A stretch of DNA of 64,000 nt from Pontibacillus sp. HMF3514 (GTDB taxonomy: Bacteria; Bacillota; Bacilli; Bacillales; BH030062): positions 3,162,001-3,226,000 of the forward strand of contig NZ_CP047393.1 of NCBI RefSeq assembly GCF_009858175.1, given 5' to 3'. Made by a program: the position numbers and the translations under genes. The notes under the pieces were generated by a model, which did not search any database, was not told where the DNA came from, and worked only from the letters and a program-made list of their open reading frames with translations. Shown piece by piece: positions 45,053 through 53,986 of this stretch (positions are counted from its first letter, which is position 1; every line of letters starts with the position of its first letter).

Positions 45053-45733
45053 TTATGAAGTTGTTTTTTCTTTTTCATTCCATGACTCTAATGTATATGC
45101 CATTTCCCAAAACCTTAATTCATACTGACTGCTAATGAGAAATGCTTCTTTCATGGCTTGTCGTTGCTTTGGAGTACTTTCTTCTGCAATTTGTTCAAGA
45201 CGGTTAATTTGTTCTTCTACTAACGACCTGAACCACTCACTTCCATACGTATTGATCCATTCTTCATATATCGCTACGCCTGGTGTGTAACCCTTGAAGC
45301 GTTGACCAATCTCGTAGTAAAGCCAGTAACAAGGTAAAAGCGAGGCTATGATCATTCCCAAATCACCTAACAGGGCTGAGCGATAAAGGTGTGACGTATA
45401 AGCATATGCAGTAGGAGATGGTTGAAATACGTTCTTTTCCTCTTCTGTAATCCCAAGCTCCTTAGCAAACGTCTCATGCAGCCCTAGCTCAGCTTGATAG
45501 GTCCCTTGTGCATGAGCTGCCAAACGATTCGTCGTTTCTAAATCCTCAGCTTTTGCCCCGGCGAATGACTGTACACGAGCAAATTGACTCAGATAATAGG
45601 AATCTTGTAAAACGTAGTAACGAAATTGATCAAACGATAAAGTCCCTTCTGTAAGCTCTTGAATAAAAGGATGCTGAAAACTCTCTTCCCAAATCGAATC
45701 AGCTTCTTTACGACATTCTTGAGTGAAAGACAT
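45053..45733 (-). CDS. tenA: Aminopyrimidine aminohydrolase/thiaminase II
   Basis: Salvages HMP from thiamine breakdown products (aminopyrimidine to HMP). 226 aa all-helical fold. The catalytic Cys lies in LLPCYWLYYEIGQRF and the late Glu in LRFWEMAY. QDSYYLSQFARVQSFAGAKA is characteristic. It lies between two TPP riboswitches: riboswitch 2 upstream (separated by a structured repeat) and riboswitch 1 downstream. Confidence 0.95.
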   Translation of the reverse strand: MSFTQECRKEADSIWEESFQHPFIQELTEGTLSFDQFRYYVLQDSYYLSQFARVQSFAGAKAEDLETTNRLAAHAQGTYQAELGLHETFAKELGITEEEKNVFQPSPTAYAYTSHLYRSALLGDLGMIIASLLPCYWLYYEIGQRFKGYTPGVAIYEEWINTYGSEWFRSLVEEQINRLEQIAEESTPKQRQAMKEAFLISSQYELRFWEMAYTLESWNEKEKTTS

Positions 45734-45778
45734 GCCTTTTCCTCCCTATTATTCTTATGCTTTCTCTCCAATAAGAAA

Positions 45779-45925
45779 AGCGCAAGCGACCGTTTAGCAA
45801 CGAAGGGACTGGACTGAGCCCGTAGTAAGATAAAGGAAACACTAATTGTGAAACAATTAGATGTTGACTTATCGAACGGAGGCGAGGGAAGTCCATTCGT
45901 TGCTGGGCGCTGGAGCTAGACATCT
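45779..45925 (+). repeat. Structured intergenic repeat, family II, copy A
   Basis: Outer pairing AGCGC (45779-45783)/GCGCT (45907-45911). Main stem 45796-45810 with 45890-45904 (one mismatch). Inside are a hairpin CTAATTGT-GAA-ACAATTAG and conserved segments GGACTGAGCC, GATAAAGGAA, GATGTTGACTTATCG, and CGGAGG.GAGGGA. The tail GCGCTGGAGCTAGACAT follows. Copy B is at 61773-61910. Confidence 0.85.
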
Positions 45926-45943
45926 ATGAGATTTCATAGAACG

Positions 45944-46107
45944 AAAAAAACCGCTTCTGACGTATCAGAAGCGGTTATGTATAGACGAGTCACATTGTTA
46001 TAGCTGTCATGTGTCGCACACAACCACTTCCCTACGCTAGTTCAAGCTAGATCAGGTTCAAAGGGTCGAGGCATAACGCCTCTCTCAGCTTACGCACCCC
46101 TAGTGGA
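45944..46107 (-). promoter_or_regulatory. TPP riboswitch 2, before tenA, with terminator
   Basis: Minus strand 46107-46020: GGGGTGCG, GCTGAGAGAGGC, GACCCTTTGAACCTGATC and GTAGGGAAGTGG. The terminator AACCGCTTCTGA/TCAGAAGCGGTT plus seven T (45978-45944) follows. About 210 bases, largely family II repeat, separate it from tenA. Confidence 0.93.
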
Positions 46108-46158
46108 AAGAAATATAAGATTGATATTTTTTACATATTCATCATATATGAAAGCGTT

Positions 46159-46782
46159 CTAAAGTTCAACCGAATCCTCTAAATTCGCTATCCGGAGAAA
46201 CTCGTCCGCAATTACGCTAGCTTCATAACCAAGATAAAACATCCACTCCCTTAAAAAGAAAGGGACTCTGGTTTCAAGGCTTTTGTAAGCAGAAGTTTGA
46301 GTTGGAGAAGCATGAACATCCATATTACGATCCCTCGCCATAGCCATTGCACGTTTCAAATGAAGAGGGTCACTGACAAGTCTATAAGTCTCAAAACCTT
46401 TCTTCTCCCCTAATTTCTTAGCCTCATCTAGATTTTGCTCAGTGATCTTTGAAGCCGTTTCAATCGATATATCCTTCTTTGGCACACCATTACGAATCGC
46501 ATACATCTTGGCAACTTCAGATTCTGCATACTGAGCACCATCTCCTTTACCTCCAGTAAAAATAAGATGATCGACTTTATTATTTTTATAGAGTTTAAGA
46601 GCGTGATTAATTCTTTCTTGAAAAACTGGAGAGGGCTTATCATAATAAGCAGCTGCACCTAAAACAATCGCTGCATCCGTTTTTTTATTATAATCATTCC
46701 CTGTAAATGTCCATATCGAATAACCTGCATAACCTACATAAACCAATACTAGTAAGAGGAGGAGTTGCAGCAATTTCTTCAT
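46159..46782 (-). CDS. YdcF/SanA-like DUF218 membrane-anchored protein
   Basis: 207 aa. N-terminal transmembrane helix (4-24), then the DUF218 domain: DAAIVLGAAAYYDKPSPVFQERI, HLIFTGGKGDGAQYAESEVAK, the IETASKITEQNLDEAK segment, and LVSDPLHLKRAMAMAR. The family is linked to cell-envelope barrier function (SanA in enterics), with the biochemical activity unclear. AAAGGAG precedes the ATG. A lone gene between the thi and tre loci. Confidence 0.87.
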   Translation of the reverse strand: MKKLLQLLLLLVLVYVGYAGYSIWTFTGNDYNKKTDAAIVLGAAAYYDKPSPVFQERINHALKLYKNNKVDHLIFTGGKGDGAQYAESEVAKMYAIRNGVPKKDISIETASKITEQNLDEAKKLGEKKGFETYRLVSDPLHLKRAMAMARDRNMDVHASPTQTSAYKSLETRVPFFLREWMFYLGYEASVIADEFLRIANLEDSVEL

Positions 46783-46837
46783 TAAAACAGCTCCTTTTCG
46801 TGCTCCCTATCATATAATAAATACCCTTTTTACAAAA

Positions 46838-46876
46838 GAAAAACCTCCCCAACTCAGAGAGTCAGGAAGGTTGGTA
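46838..46876 (-). terminator. Terminator of the trehalose operon
   Basis: AACCTTCC...GACTC/GAGTT...GGGAGGTT stem with internal mismatch, then five T, right after treR. Confidence 0.6.
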
Positions 46877-47593
46877 TTAGCGACGAGCAAAATCAACAAA
46901 TCGGAATTTATCAGGTCGGTGTCTGGATTCAGTAAATTGAAAGAGCGTCGCATCATTTAAATACACGTAGTTTTTAATAACCACAATCGTTGAGAATCCC
47001 TCTAAATCAAGTAAGTTACGGTCTTCTTCAGTTGGGTCCTCTGCTGTAATTTCTTTTTTAGCAAATGAAATATTTAACCCCAGCTCACCTTCTAGATAGG
47101 CATAGATGGAATCTTCACAAATCTCCTTCGTAAGCTTAGGAACTAGATCATAAATAATATAGTCTTTATCCAAAATGACATCATTTCCGCCGATGTTTCG
47201 AATGCGGGACACATGCCACACAAGGCTATTTTCATCAAGGTTCATGGCTTGTTGCACCATGTCATTTGGATGGGACAAGGATAACTCGTGAACCGTTGTT
47301 TTTGGCTTCTCCCCCATCGAATCAGCTAGTTCTTTAAAACTCACCAATCCCGATACAGGAAAATCAAATTTATTTTGATCTAAAACAACGGATCCCTTTC
47401 CTCTAACCTTTTGGATAAAACCGTTTTGAGAGAGCAGGTTCAGTGCCTTACGAATCGTTTCTCTTGAAGTTTGGTAAAGATCAGTCAACTCATTCTCAGA
47501 AGGCAGAGTTGATTGAGCTGGGTACTCTCCATTTTTGATCGCTTCTACAAGCTCATGATATATGGTTAAAAACTTGTTCTGTTTCACACTCAT
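46877..47593 (-). CDS. treR: Trehalose operon repressor (GntR/UTRA)
   Basis: 238 aa. Winged helix (ELVEAIKNGEYPAQSTLPSENEL, SRETIRKALNLLSQNGFIQKVRGKGS) and a UTRA domain that should bind trehalose-6-phosphate. It is third in treP-treA-treR; the paired TTGTATATACA sites before treP match the TreR operator known from B. subtilis. The start is ATG 47593 or GTG 47596; no strong ribosome-binding site, so possibly translated by coupling to treA. Confidence 0.92.
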   Translation of the reverse strand: MSVKQNKFLTIYHELVEAIKNGEYPAQSTLPSENELTDLYQTSRETIRKALNLLSQNGFIQKVRGKGSVVLDQNKFDFPVSGLVSFKELADSMGEKPKTTVHELSLSHPNDMVQQAMNLDENSLVWHVSRIRNIGGNDVILDKDYIIYDLVPKLTKEICEDSIYAYLEGELGLNISFAKKEITAEDPTEEDRNLLDLEGFSTIVVIKNYVYLNDATLFQFTESRHRPDKFRFVDFARR

Positions 47594-47600
47594 CACTCTT

Positions 47601-49274
47601 TTACTTCGTTAAATAATAGACGATGGACTCATACGGACGCAACGAGATGGATTTAAATTCTTCTGGAGAATCCTCATAGTTTGAAATAAGAATTTCGGAT
47701 TTCATGCCATCTACATCTACATGATCTGGTAATGTGAATTGTGTTTCAGTACCATAGAAGTTATTGATCACAAGTAGCTTCTCGCCATCCCCATTTCTTA
47801 CATAAGAAAAGATGGAGTCATGGTCGTCCAGAATAAGTTCGTAATCTCCTGTTGTCATGATATCATATTTTTTACGAAGTTGAATGAGCTTTTGATAATG
47901 ATAAAAAGCTGAATCTTGATCTTCTATTGCGTTTTGAGCGTTTACTTCATCAGCATTAGCAGCTACAGGGATCCATGGTGTGCTTGATGTGAATCCAGCG
48001 TGTTTCTGGTTATTCCACTGCATTGGCGTACGGGAGTTATCACGAGACTTTTGCTTTAAAATCTCCAGAATTTCTTCCTCAGATTTTCCTTCTTGTTTCA
48101 TGATATCGTACATATTCAAGGATTCCACGTCACGATAATCCCCAATACGATTGAACTTAGGATTTGTCATCCCAAACTCTTCACCTTGATAAATGTAAGG
48201 AGTACCGCGCATCATGTGAATCGTTGTGGCTAACATTTTAGCGGACTCTTTTGGGTAGTTTTCATCGTCACCGAAACGAGATACAACACGTGGCTGGTCG
48301 TGGTTACACCAGAATAAAGCATTCCAACCTCCGCCTTGCTGCATCCCCACTTGCCATTCTGTAAGAACGTCTTTCAACTGTTGAAAATCAAAATCTGCTT
48401 TCACCCATTTTTCACCATTCGGATAGTCAACTTTTAGATGGTGGAAGCTAAAGGTTTGGTCTAATTCCTGACGTTCAGGATGGGTGTATTTCACACAATC
48501 ATCAATGGTTGTAGAAGACATTTCACCAACAGTCATCATCTTGTATTGAGAGAATACGTTCTGGTTCATTTCATGCATGAATTCATGAACACGTGGCCCA
48601 TCTGTATAGAACTTACGACCGTCTCCTGTATAATCGTTCGGGAAAGCCTGATCTTTTGAAATTAAGTTAATAACGTCTAGACGGAAACCATCCACGCCTT
48701 TTTGTAACCAAAAGTGCATCATGTCATATACACTTTTACGAACCGCTTCGTTTTCCCAGTTTAAGTCAGCCTGCGTTACATCGAACAAGTGTAAATAATA
48801 TTGGCCTGTTTCAGCATCATATGCCCAAGCATTTCCGCCGAATTTGGATTGCCAGTTCGTCGGTTCTTGACCATCGACTGGATCTTTCCAAATGTAATAG
48901 TCACGATAAGGGTTGTCTTTCGATTTCTTGGATTCCTGGAACCATTCATGCTCTGTGGAGGTGTGGTTCACAACGATGTCCATGATAATTTTAATATCAC
49001 GTTTGTGAGCTTCTTCTAATAGCTCATCGAAATCTTCCATTGTTCCATACTCTTCGTGAATATCGAAGTAATCACTAATGTCATAGCCATTATCTCGTTG
49101 AGGGGATTTATAAATTGGAGTGAGCCATACAACATCCACACCAAGTTCATTTAGATAATCAAGCTTTTGAATGATTCCTTGGATGTCTCCTGTACCGTTT
49201 CCTGTTGTATCATTAAAACTCTTCGGATAGATTTGATAAACGACTGATTTTTTCCACCATGGTTGTTGTGTCAT
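47601..49274 (-). CDS. treA: Alpha,alpha-phosphotrehalase
   Basis: Hydrolyses trehalose-6-phosphate to glucose and glucose-6-phosphate. 557 aa GH13 enzyme: MTQQPWWKKSVVYQIYPKSF start, DIVVNHTS, GFRLDVINLISK (nucleophile Asp), VGEMSS (acid Glu), and FWCNHDQPR. Start at ATG 49274 with AAAGGACGG upstream; the frame is open to 49379, but that part is the treP-treA hairpin. Second gene of the operon. Confidence 0.95.
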   Translation of the reverse strand: MTQQPWWKKSVVYQIYPKSFNDTTGNGTGDIQGIIQKLDYLNELGVDVVWLTPIYKSPQRDNGYDISDYFDIHEEYGTMEDFDELLEEAHKRDIKIIMDIVVNHTSTEHEWFQESKKSKDNPYRDYYIWKDPVDGQEPTNWQSKFGGNAWAYDAETGQYYLHLFDVTQADLNWENEAVRKSVYDMMHFWLQKGVDGFRLDVINLISKDQAFPNDYTGDGRKFYTDGPRVHEFMHEMNQNVFSQYKMMTVGEMSSTTIDDCVKYTHPERQELDQTFSFHHLKVDYPNGEKWVKADFDFQQLKDVLTEWQVGMQQGGGWNALFWCNHDQPRVVSRFGDDENYPKESAKMLATTIHMMRGTPYIYQGEEFGMTNPKFNRIGDYRDVESLNMYDIMKQEGKSEEEILEILKQKSRDNSRTPMQWNNQKHAGFTSSTPWIPVAANADEVNAQNAIEDQDSAFYHYQKLIQLRKKYDIMTTGDYELILDDHDSIFSYVRNGDGEKLLVINNFYGTETQFTLPDHVDVDGMKSEILISNYEDSPEEFKSISLRPYESIVYYLTK

Positions 49275-49330
49275 GTTAGCACCGTCCTTTTGATGTATGT
49301 GGGTCTTGTTAACCATGTAAGATCTAAGAC

Positions 49331-49372
49331 AGACCAAATAGCAACCATGGAGTGCACGGTTGCTATCCGTCT
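49331..49372 (-). other. Intercistronic hairpin between treP and treA
   Basis: Minus strand: AGACGGATAGCAACC/GGTTGCTATTTGGTCT, 13-15 paired positions with a 12-base loop and no U-tract. Likely an mRNA stability or processing element that would allow unequal treP and treA levels (inference). Confidence 0.65.
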
Positions 49373-49379
49373 GATTCAA

Positions 49380-50783
49380 TTATATTTTTTTACGTTTCGC
49401 GATTAGGAATGTAACGACAAATGGTAATACCAATACGATTGCCATACCAACTAGGAACCAAAGCCAGTCTTGAGGCAAGATGGAGAAGATTCCAGGTACT
49501 CCTCCTACTCCAATGGATGAAGCTTGTACATTCATAACCGTGATTACAGTAGCTGCAATGGCAGAGGATACAAGCGCTGCAATGAATGGGAACTTGTAGC
49601 GTAAGTTAACACCGAATAAAGCAGGCTCTGTAATTCCAAGATAGGCAGAAACACCAGAAGAACCAGAAAGTCCTTTAAGGTTGTCGTCCTTTGTAGCCAC
49701 CATAACACCTAATGCTGCAGATCCTTGAGAAATGTTAGATAGCGCAAGGATCGGCCATAAGAATGTTGTACCTGTGTTACCGATTAGCTGAATATCAACA
49801 GCTAGGAACGTATGGTGCATTCCCGTTACAACAAGTAATGGATAAAGGGCACCATAAATGAATCCACCTAGAGCTGCGAACTGATCGAACACGGCAACTA
49901 GACCATCTGTAATTAAGTTACCTAGACCAAACATAAGTGGTCCAATTGCAATAAATGTTAGGAAACCAGTTACAAGTAAAGCAATAGGTCCAACGAATAA
50001 TAGCTGAATAGAATCTGGAATACGATTACGTAGGAAAACATCGATTTTCGCTAATACATAAGATGCTAATAATACAGGTAGTACTTGTCCTTGATAACCA
50101 ATCTTTTCAATTGTTAAGCCAAATAAATCCCATGTTGGAACGTTATTGTTTTTTACCGCTTCACCATAAGACCAAGCATTTAGAAGGTCTGGGTGAACGA
50201 GCATAAGTCCGAGTACAATACCGAGTAACGGATTACCACCGAACTTCTTAACAGCTGACCAACCAATGAGTCCCGGTAAGAATACGAACGCCGTATTGGC
50301 AATAAGGTTAATCATATTCGCAAGGTCAGCCCATTGTGGATAAACCTCAATTAATGATTTCTCATCAAAGAAAATACCTGTTCCACCGAGGATGTTGTAT
50401 ATCCCCATAAGTAAACCTGCCGTAACGATTGCAGGAAGAATCGGAATGAAAATATCTGCTAATGTTTTAATCGCTTTTTGAAGCGGATTCATTTTTTCTG
50501 CAGAAGCACTTTTCACATCGTCTTTGGATGCTTCTCCAACGCCTAGTGCTGTCATTTCTTTATAAACCTTATCTACGGTTCCTTGTCCAATCACAATTTG
50601 GAACTGTCCATTTGTAGTGTATGAACCTTTAACGGACTCGAGCTTCTCGAGCTCTTCTTGATTCACTTTGCTCTCATCATGTAATGATAAACGTAAACGA
50701 GTTACGCAATGCGTGGCCGCTTGTATATTTTCTTGACCACCGATTGCATCTAAAATAGCCTTCGCCTCTTTTTTCAAGTTCAT
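49380..50783 (-). CDS. treP: PTS trehalose transporter, EIIBC
   Basis: Imports trehalose as trehalose-6-phosphate. 467 aa: EIIB (1-85, phosphoryl Cys in AATHCVTRLRLSL) and EIIC (about 105-467) with many helices and GITEPALFGVNLRYKFPF. There is no EIIA domain, so a glucose-type EIIA from elsewhere is needed. First gene of treP-treA-treR. GGGAGG before the ATG. Confidence 0.95.
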   Translation of the reverse strand: MNLKKEAKAILDAIGGQENIQAATHCVTRLRLSLHDESKVNQEELEKLESVKGSYTTNGQFQIVIGQGTVDKVYKEMTALGVGEASKDDVKSASAEKMNPLQKAIKTLADIFIPILPAIVTAGLLMGIYNILGGTGIFFDEKSLIEVYPQWADLANMINLIANTAFVFLPGLIGWSAVKKFGGNPLLGIVLGLMLVHPDLLNAWSYGEAVKNNNVPTWDLFGLTIEKIGYQGQVLPVLLASYVLAKIDVFLRNRIPDSIQLLFVGPIALLVTGFLTFIAIGPLMFGLGNLITDGLVAVFDQFAALGGFIYGALYPLLVVTGMHHTFLAVDIQLIGNTGTTFLWPILALSNISQGSAALGVMVATKDDNLKGLSGSSGVSAYLGITEPALFGVNLRYKFPFIAALVSSAIAATVITVMNVQASSIGVGGVPGIFSILPQDWLWFLVGMAIVLVLPFVVTFLIAKRKKI

Positions 50784-50818
50784 GATGTAACCTCCCTCAA
50801 ACTCTCTCTGTGTATGAA

Positions 50819-50883
50819 ATAAAGCGTTTTCTTAAGAACTTGTATATACATCATATCGCATAATAAAAGATTTGTATATACAT
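50819..50883 (-). promoter_or_regulatory. treP control region: two TreR operators and a cre-like site
   Basis: TTGTATATACAT at 50840-50851 and at 50872-50883, centres 32 bases apart, equal to the TreR box of B. subtilis. ATAAAGCGTTTTCT (50819-50832) resembles a CcpA cre site. The rest of 50784-51153 shows only promoter-like AT-rich sequence. Confidence 0.8.
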
Positions 50884-51153
50884 CTGCATATTTTCCGAAA
50901 ATTTTTTAAGTTCTAGTTCCAATTATTGGGCTGAACTAGCACCACTGCAGTATTTTTACCACTTTTTAGTTCAAACGAAACAACCTCACATCGCTTTCAG
51001 TATCCCCAAAAAGAAGCGAGACATGAATGTATGATTGAAAACAGGTTGTAGAAACTTAGTAATAGAGTATTTCGACAATAATGGATCTGTTTCGGGTCCA
51101 ACCAAGTACGTGATATAATACTGTGAAAGAATAAAACAATCTCTGGAGGTAAC

Positions 51154-51630
51154 ATGCTTACATTTGAAGAGAAGCTTGCTATAATTGAGTCTTTTCCTGA
51201 ACTTACACGCAACGATGTATCGCTTGGTCGTGTAAATTTTCAGTTTGAAGACAGTGTATATGATAAGAAAAACGTGGTTTACCGTTTGCATCCAAATGGA
51301 AACGGATATGTTTATGTGGAGTTGATTGACGACGAGGATTATGATGTTGATGAAAAAGGTATGGTCAACATTCGTAACTATAGTGAAGAAGAACTTCGTA
51401 AAGTTGTCCGAAAATCCATTGATTCTTTAGCTACATTAGATGAAGAAGACGAAGAAGAATTTAAAGAAGAAACGTGGATGAATGGAGAAGGTCACATCCT
51501 AACACTCGTTTACGATTATGATTTATGGAATATTTACGCTGGCGAAATGCTAGATAGTGCTTTCCCTACCTATAATGAAGCTGTGGACTTTTTGGATCAG
51601 GAAGGGTTTGAGCGGATTCGAAAAGGCTAG
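51154..51630 (+). CDS. Hypothetical acidic protein, 158 aa
   Basis: Not recognised. CTGGAGG lies before the ATG and a strong terminator follows. The product is very acidic (DEEDEEEFKEE around 102-112) and soluble. The N-terminal half (KLAIIESFPELTRNDVSLGRVNF) and C-terminal half (WNIYAGEMLDSAFPTYNEAVDFLDQEGF) look like a compact alpha/beta protein. No signal peptide or membrane segment. It stands alone between tre and a transporter. Confidence 0.7.
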   Translation: MLTFEEKLAIIESFPELTRNDVSLGRVNFQFEDSVYDKKNVVYRLHPNGNGYVYVELIDDEDYDVDEKGMVNIRNYSEEELRKVVRKSIDSLATLDEEDEEEFKEETWMNGEGHILTLVYDYDLWNIYAGEMLDSAFPTYNEAVDFLDQEGFERIRKG

Positions 51631-51631
51631 A

Positions 51632-51674
51632 AAAAAGCTGGACTACTCTTTTAATGGAGTGAGTCCAGCTTTTT
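51632..51674. terminator. Bidirectional terminator
   Basis: AAAAAGCTGGACT...AGTCCAGCTTTTTTT with inner ACTC/GAGT pairing; lies between convergent stops at 51630 and 51675. Confidence 0.85.
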
Positions 51675-52109
51675 TTAACGTCTCGTGTATAAAATTATAG
51701 CTACAATCATTAAACCTAACCCAGCCAGCCGATTCCAATCAAGTGGAATTTGCTTCATTCCAAGCCAGCCAAAATGATCTATGAGAGAGCTCATCGTTAA
51801 TTGAGCTACAATCACTGTAAATAGTGCAGCGCCTACACCGACCCTTGGCACTGCAAGGACCATGGAGGATACGAAAAATGATCCTAACACTCCCCCAAGT
51901 AACTGCCACTTTGGTACTTGAAAGGCATCCACGATATTCCCTCGCCCAAAGAATAGCATGATTAAAAATAAGGTCACTGTACCGACTAAAAAGGATACAA
52001 AAGCCCCTTCAAATACACCAATTTTTTGTCCAAGGTTTCCATTAATTGCGGACTGTATCGCTACAGCTAGCCCACCACAGAAAACAAGGATCATCATAAT
52101 CCAGTTCAT
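51675..52109 (-). CDS. DMT-superfamily small transporter (DUF606/YdcZ type)
   Basis: 144 aa, five hydrophobic segments: WIMMILVFCGGLAVAIQSAINGNLG, AFVSFLVGTVTLFLIML, the GGVLGSFFVSSMVLAVPRVG loop, LFTVIVAQLTMSSLIDHFG, and a final RLAGLGLMIVAIILY. This is the half-size DMT family that usually works as a pair or dimer. AGGAGG before the ATG. Substrate unknown. The 21-bp repeat array lies directly upstream. Confidence 0.88.
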   Translation of the reverse strand: MNWIMMILVFCGGLAVAIQSAINGNLGQKIGVFEGAFVSFLVGTVTLFLIMLFFGRGNIVDAFQVPKWQLLGGVLGSFFVSSMVLAVPRVGVGAALFTVIVAQLTMSSLIDHFGWLGMKQIPLDWNRLAGLGLMIVAIILYTRR

Positions 52110-52220
52110 GTTTTATCCTCCTGATCGTTTCACACAAATTATTGGAAATTATAACACTGCATAGAGGAAAAGCCAATTGATCCGGATTGCTTTGTATGGG
52201 GGATCTGTGGTTAACTCCAC

Positions 52221-52572
52221 TTTCAGGCGATCTTACACCATTTATGGGCGCTCCAGTACCAAATGCGGGCGGGTCGAACTCATTTGCGGGCGCTCCGGCA
52301 CCATATGCGAGCGGATCCAATTCGTTTGCAGGCGCTACGGCATCAAATGCGGGCGGATCCAGCTCATTTGCGGGCGCTTCGTACCATGCGAGCGGATACA
52401 ACTCGTTTGCGAGCGCTCCGGTACCATAAGCAGGCGGTTCCAACTCATTTGCAGGCGCTACGGTACCCAATGCGGGCGGATACAACTCATTTGCGAGCGC
52501 TCCGGCACAACATACGAGCGCCTCCACTTCATTTGCGAGCGTCCCGACATCAAATGCGGGCAGACACAGTTC
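52221..52572. repeat. Array of about seventeen 21-bp units in an alternating 42-bp pattern
   Basis: Two unit types alternate: A, TTTGCGGGCGCTCCGGCACC+A, and B, AATGCGGGCGGATCCAACTC+A. The GGCG core falls at 52226, 52247, 52268, 52289 and on at 21-base steps; two neighbouring units (52367-52405) are 20 and 19 long. Lies between the eno terminator and the upstream end of the DMT gene. The segment 52110-52220 shows no gene. Confidence 0.9.
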
Positions 52573-52579
52573 TAGACCA

Positions 52580-52614
52580 TAAAAAAACAGCCCACTCAAA
52601 AGAGTGGACTGTTC
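52580..52614 (-). terminator. Terminator of the glycolytic operon
   Basis: AACAGTCCACTC/GAGTGGGCTGTT then seven T on the minus strand, 16 bases after the eno stop. Confidence 0.88.
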
Positions 52615-52629
52615 CCTAAGCATCTAACC

Positions 52630-53943
<1,314 letters not shown>

Positions 53944-53986
53944 TTAAAAACTCGCCTAAAAGTCGTGCACTACCTTTAGTAAAGTT

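Noticed and set aside
49275-49379. Upstream extension of treA
   Set aside because: The stretch is the intercistronic hairpin; the start MTQQPWW has the ribosome-binding site.
52042-52623. 193-codon minus-strand open frame with a 14-residue repeat (PANELDP...), and three plus-strand open frames across the array
   Set aside because: A 21-bp unit without stop codons opens frames on both strands at once. There is no ribosome-binding site, and the minus frame starts in the eno terminator and runs into the DMT gene.
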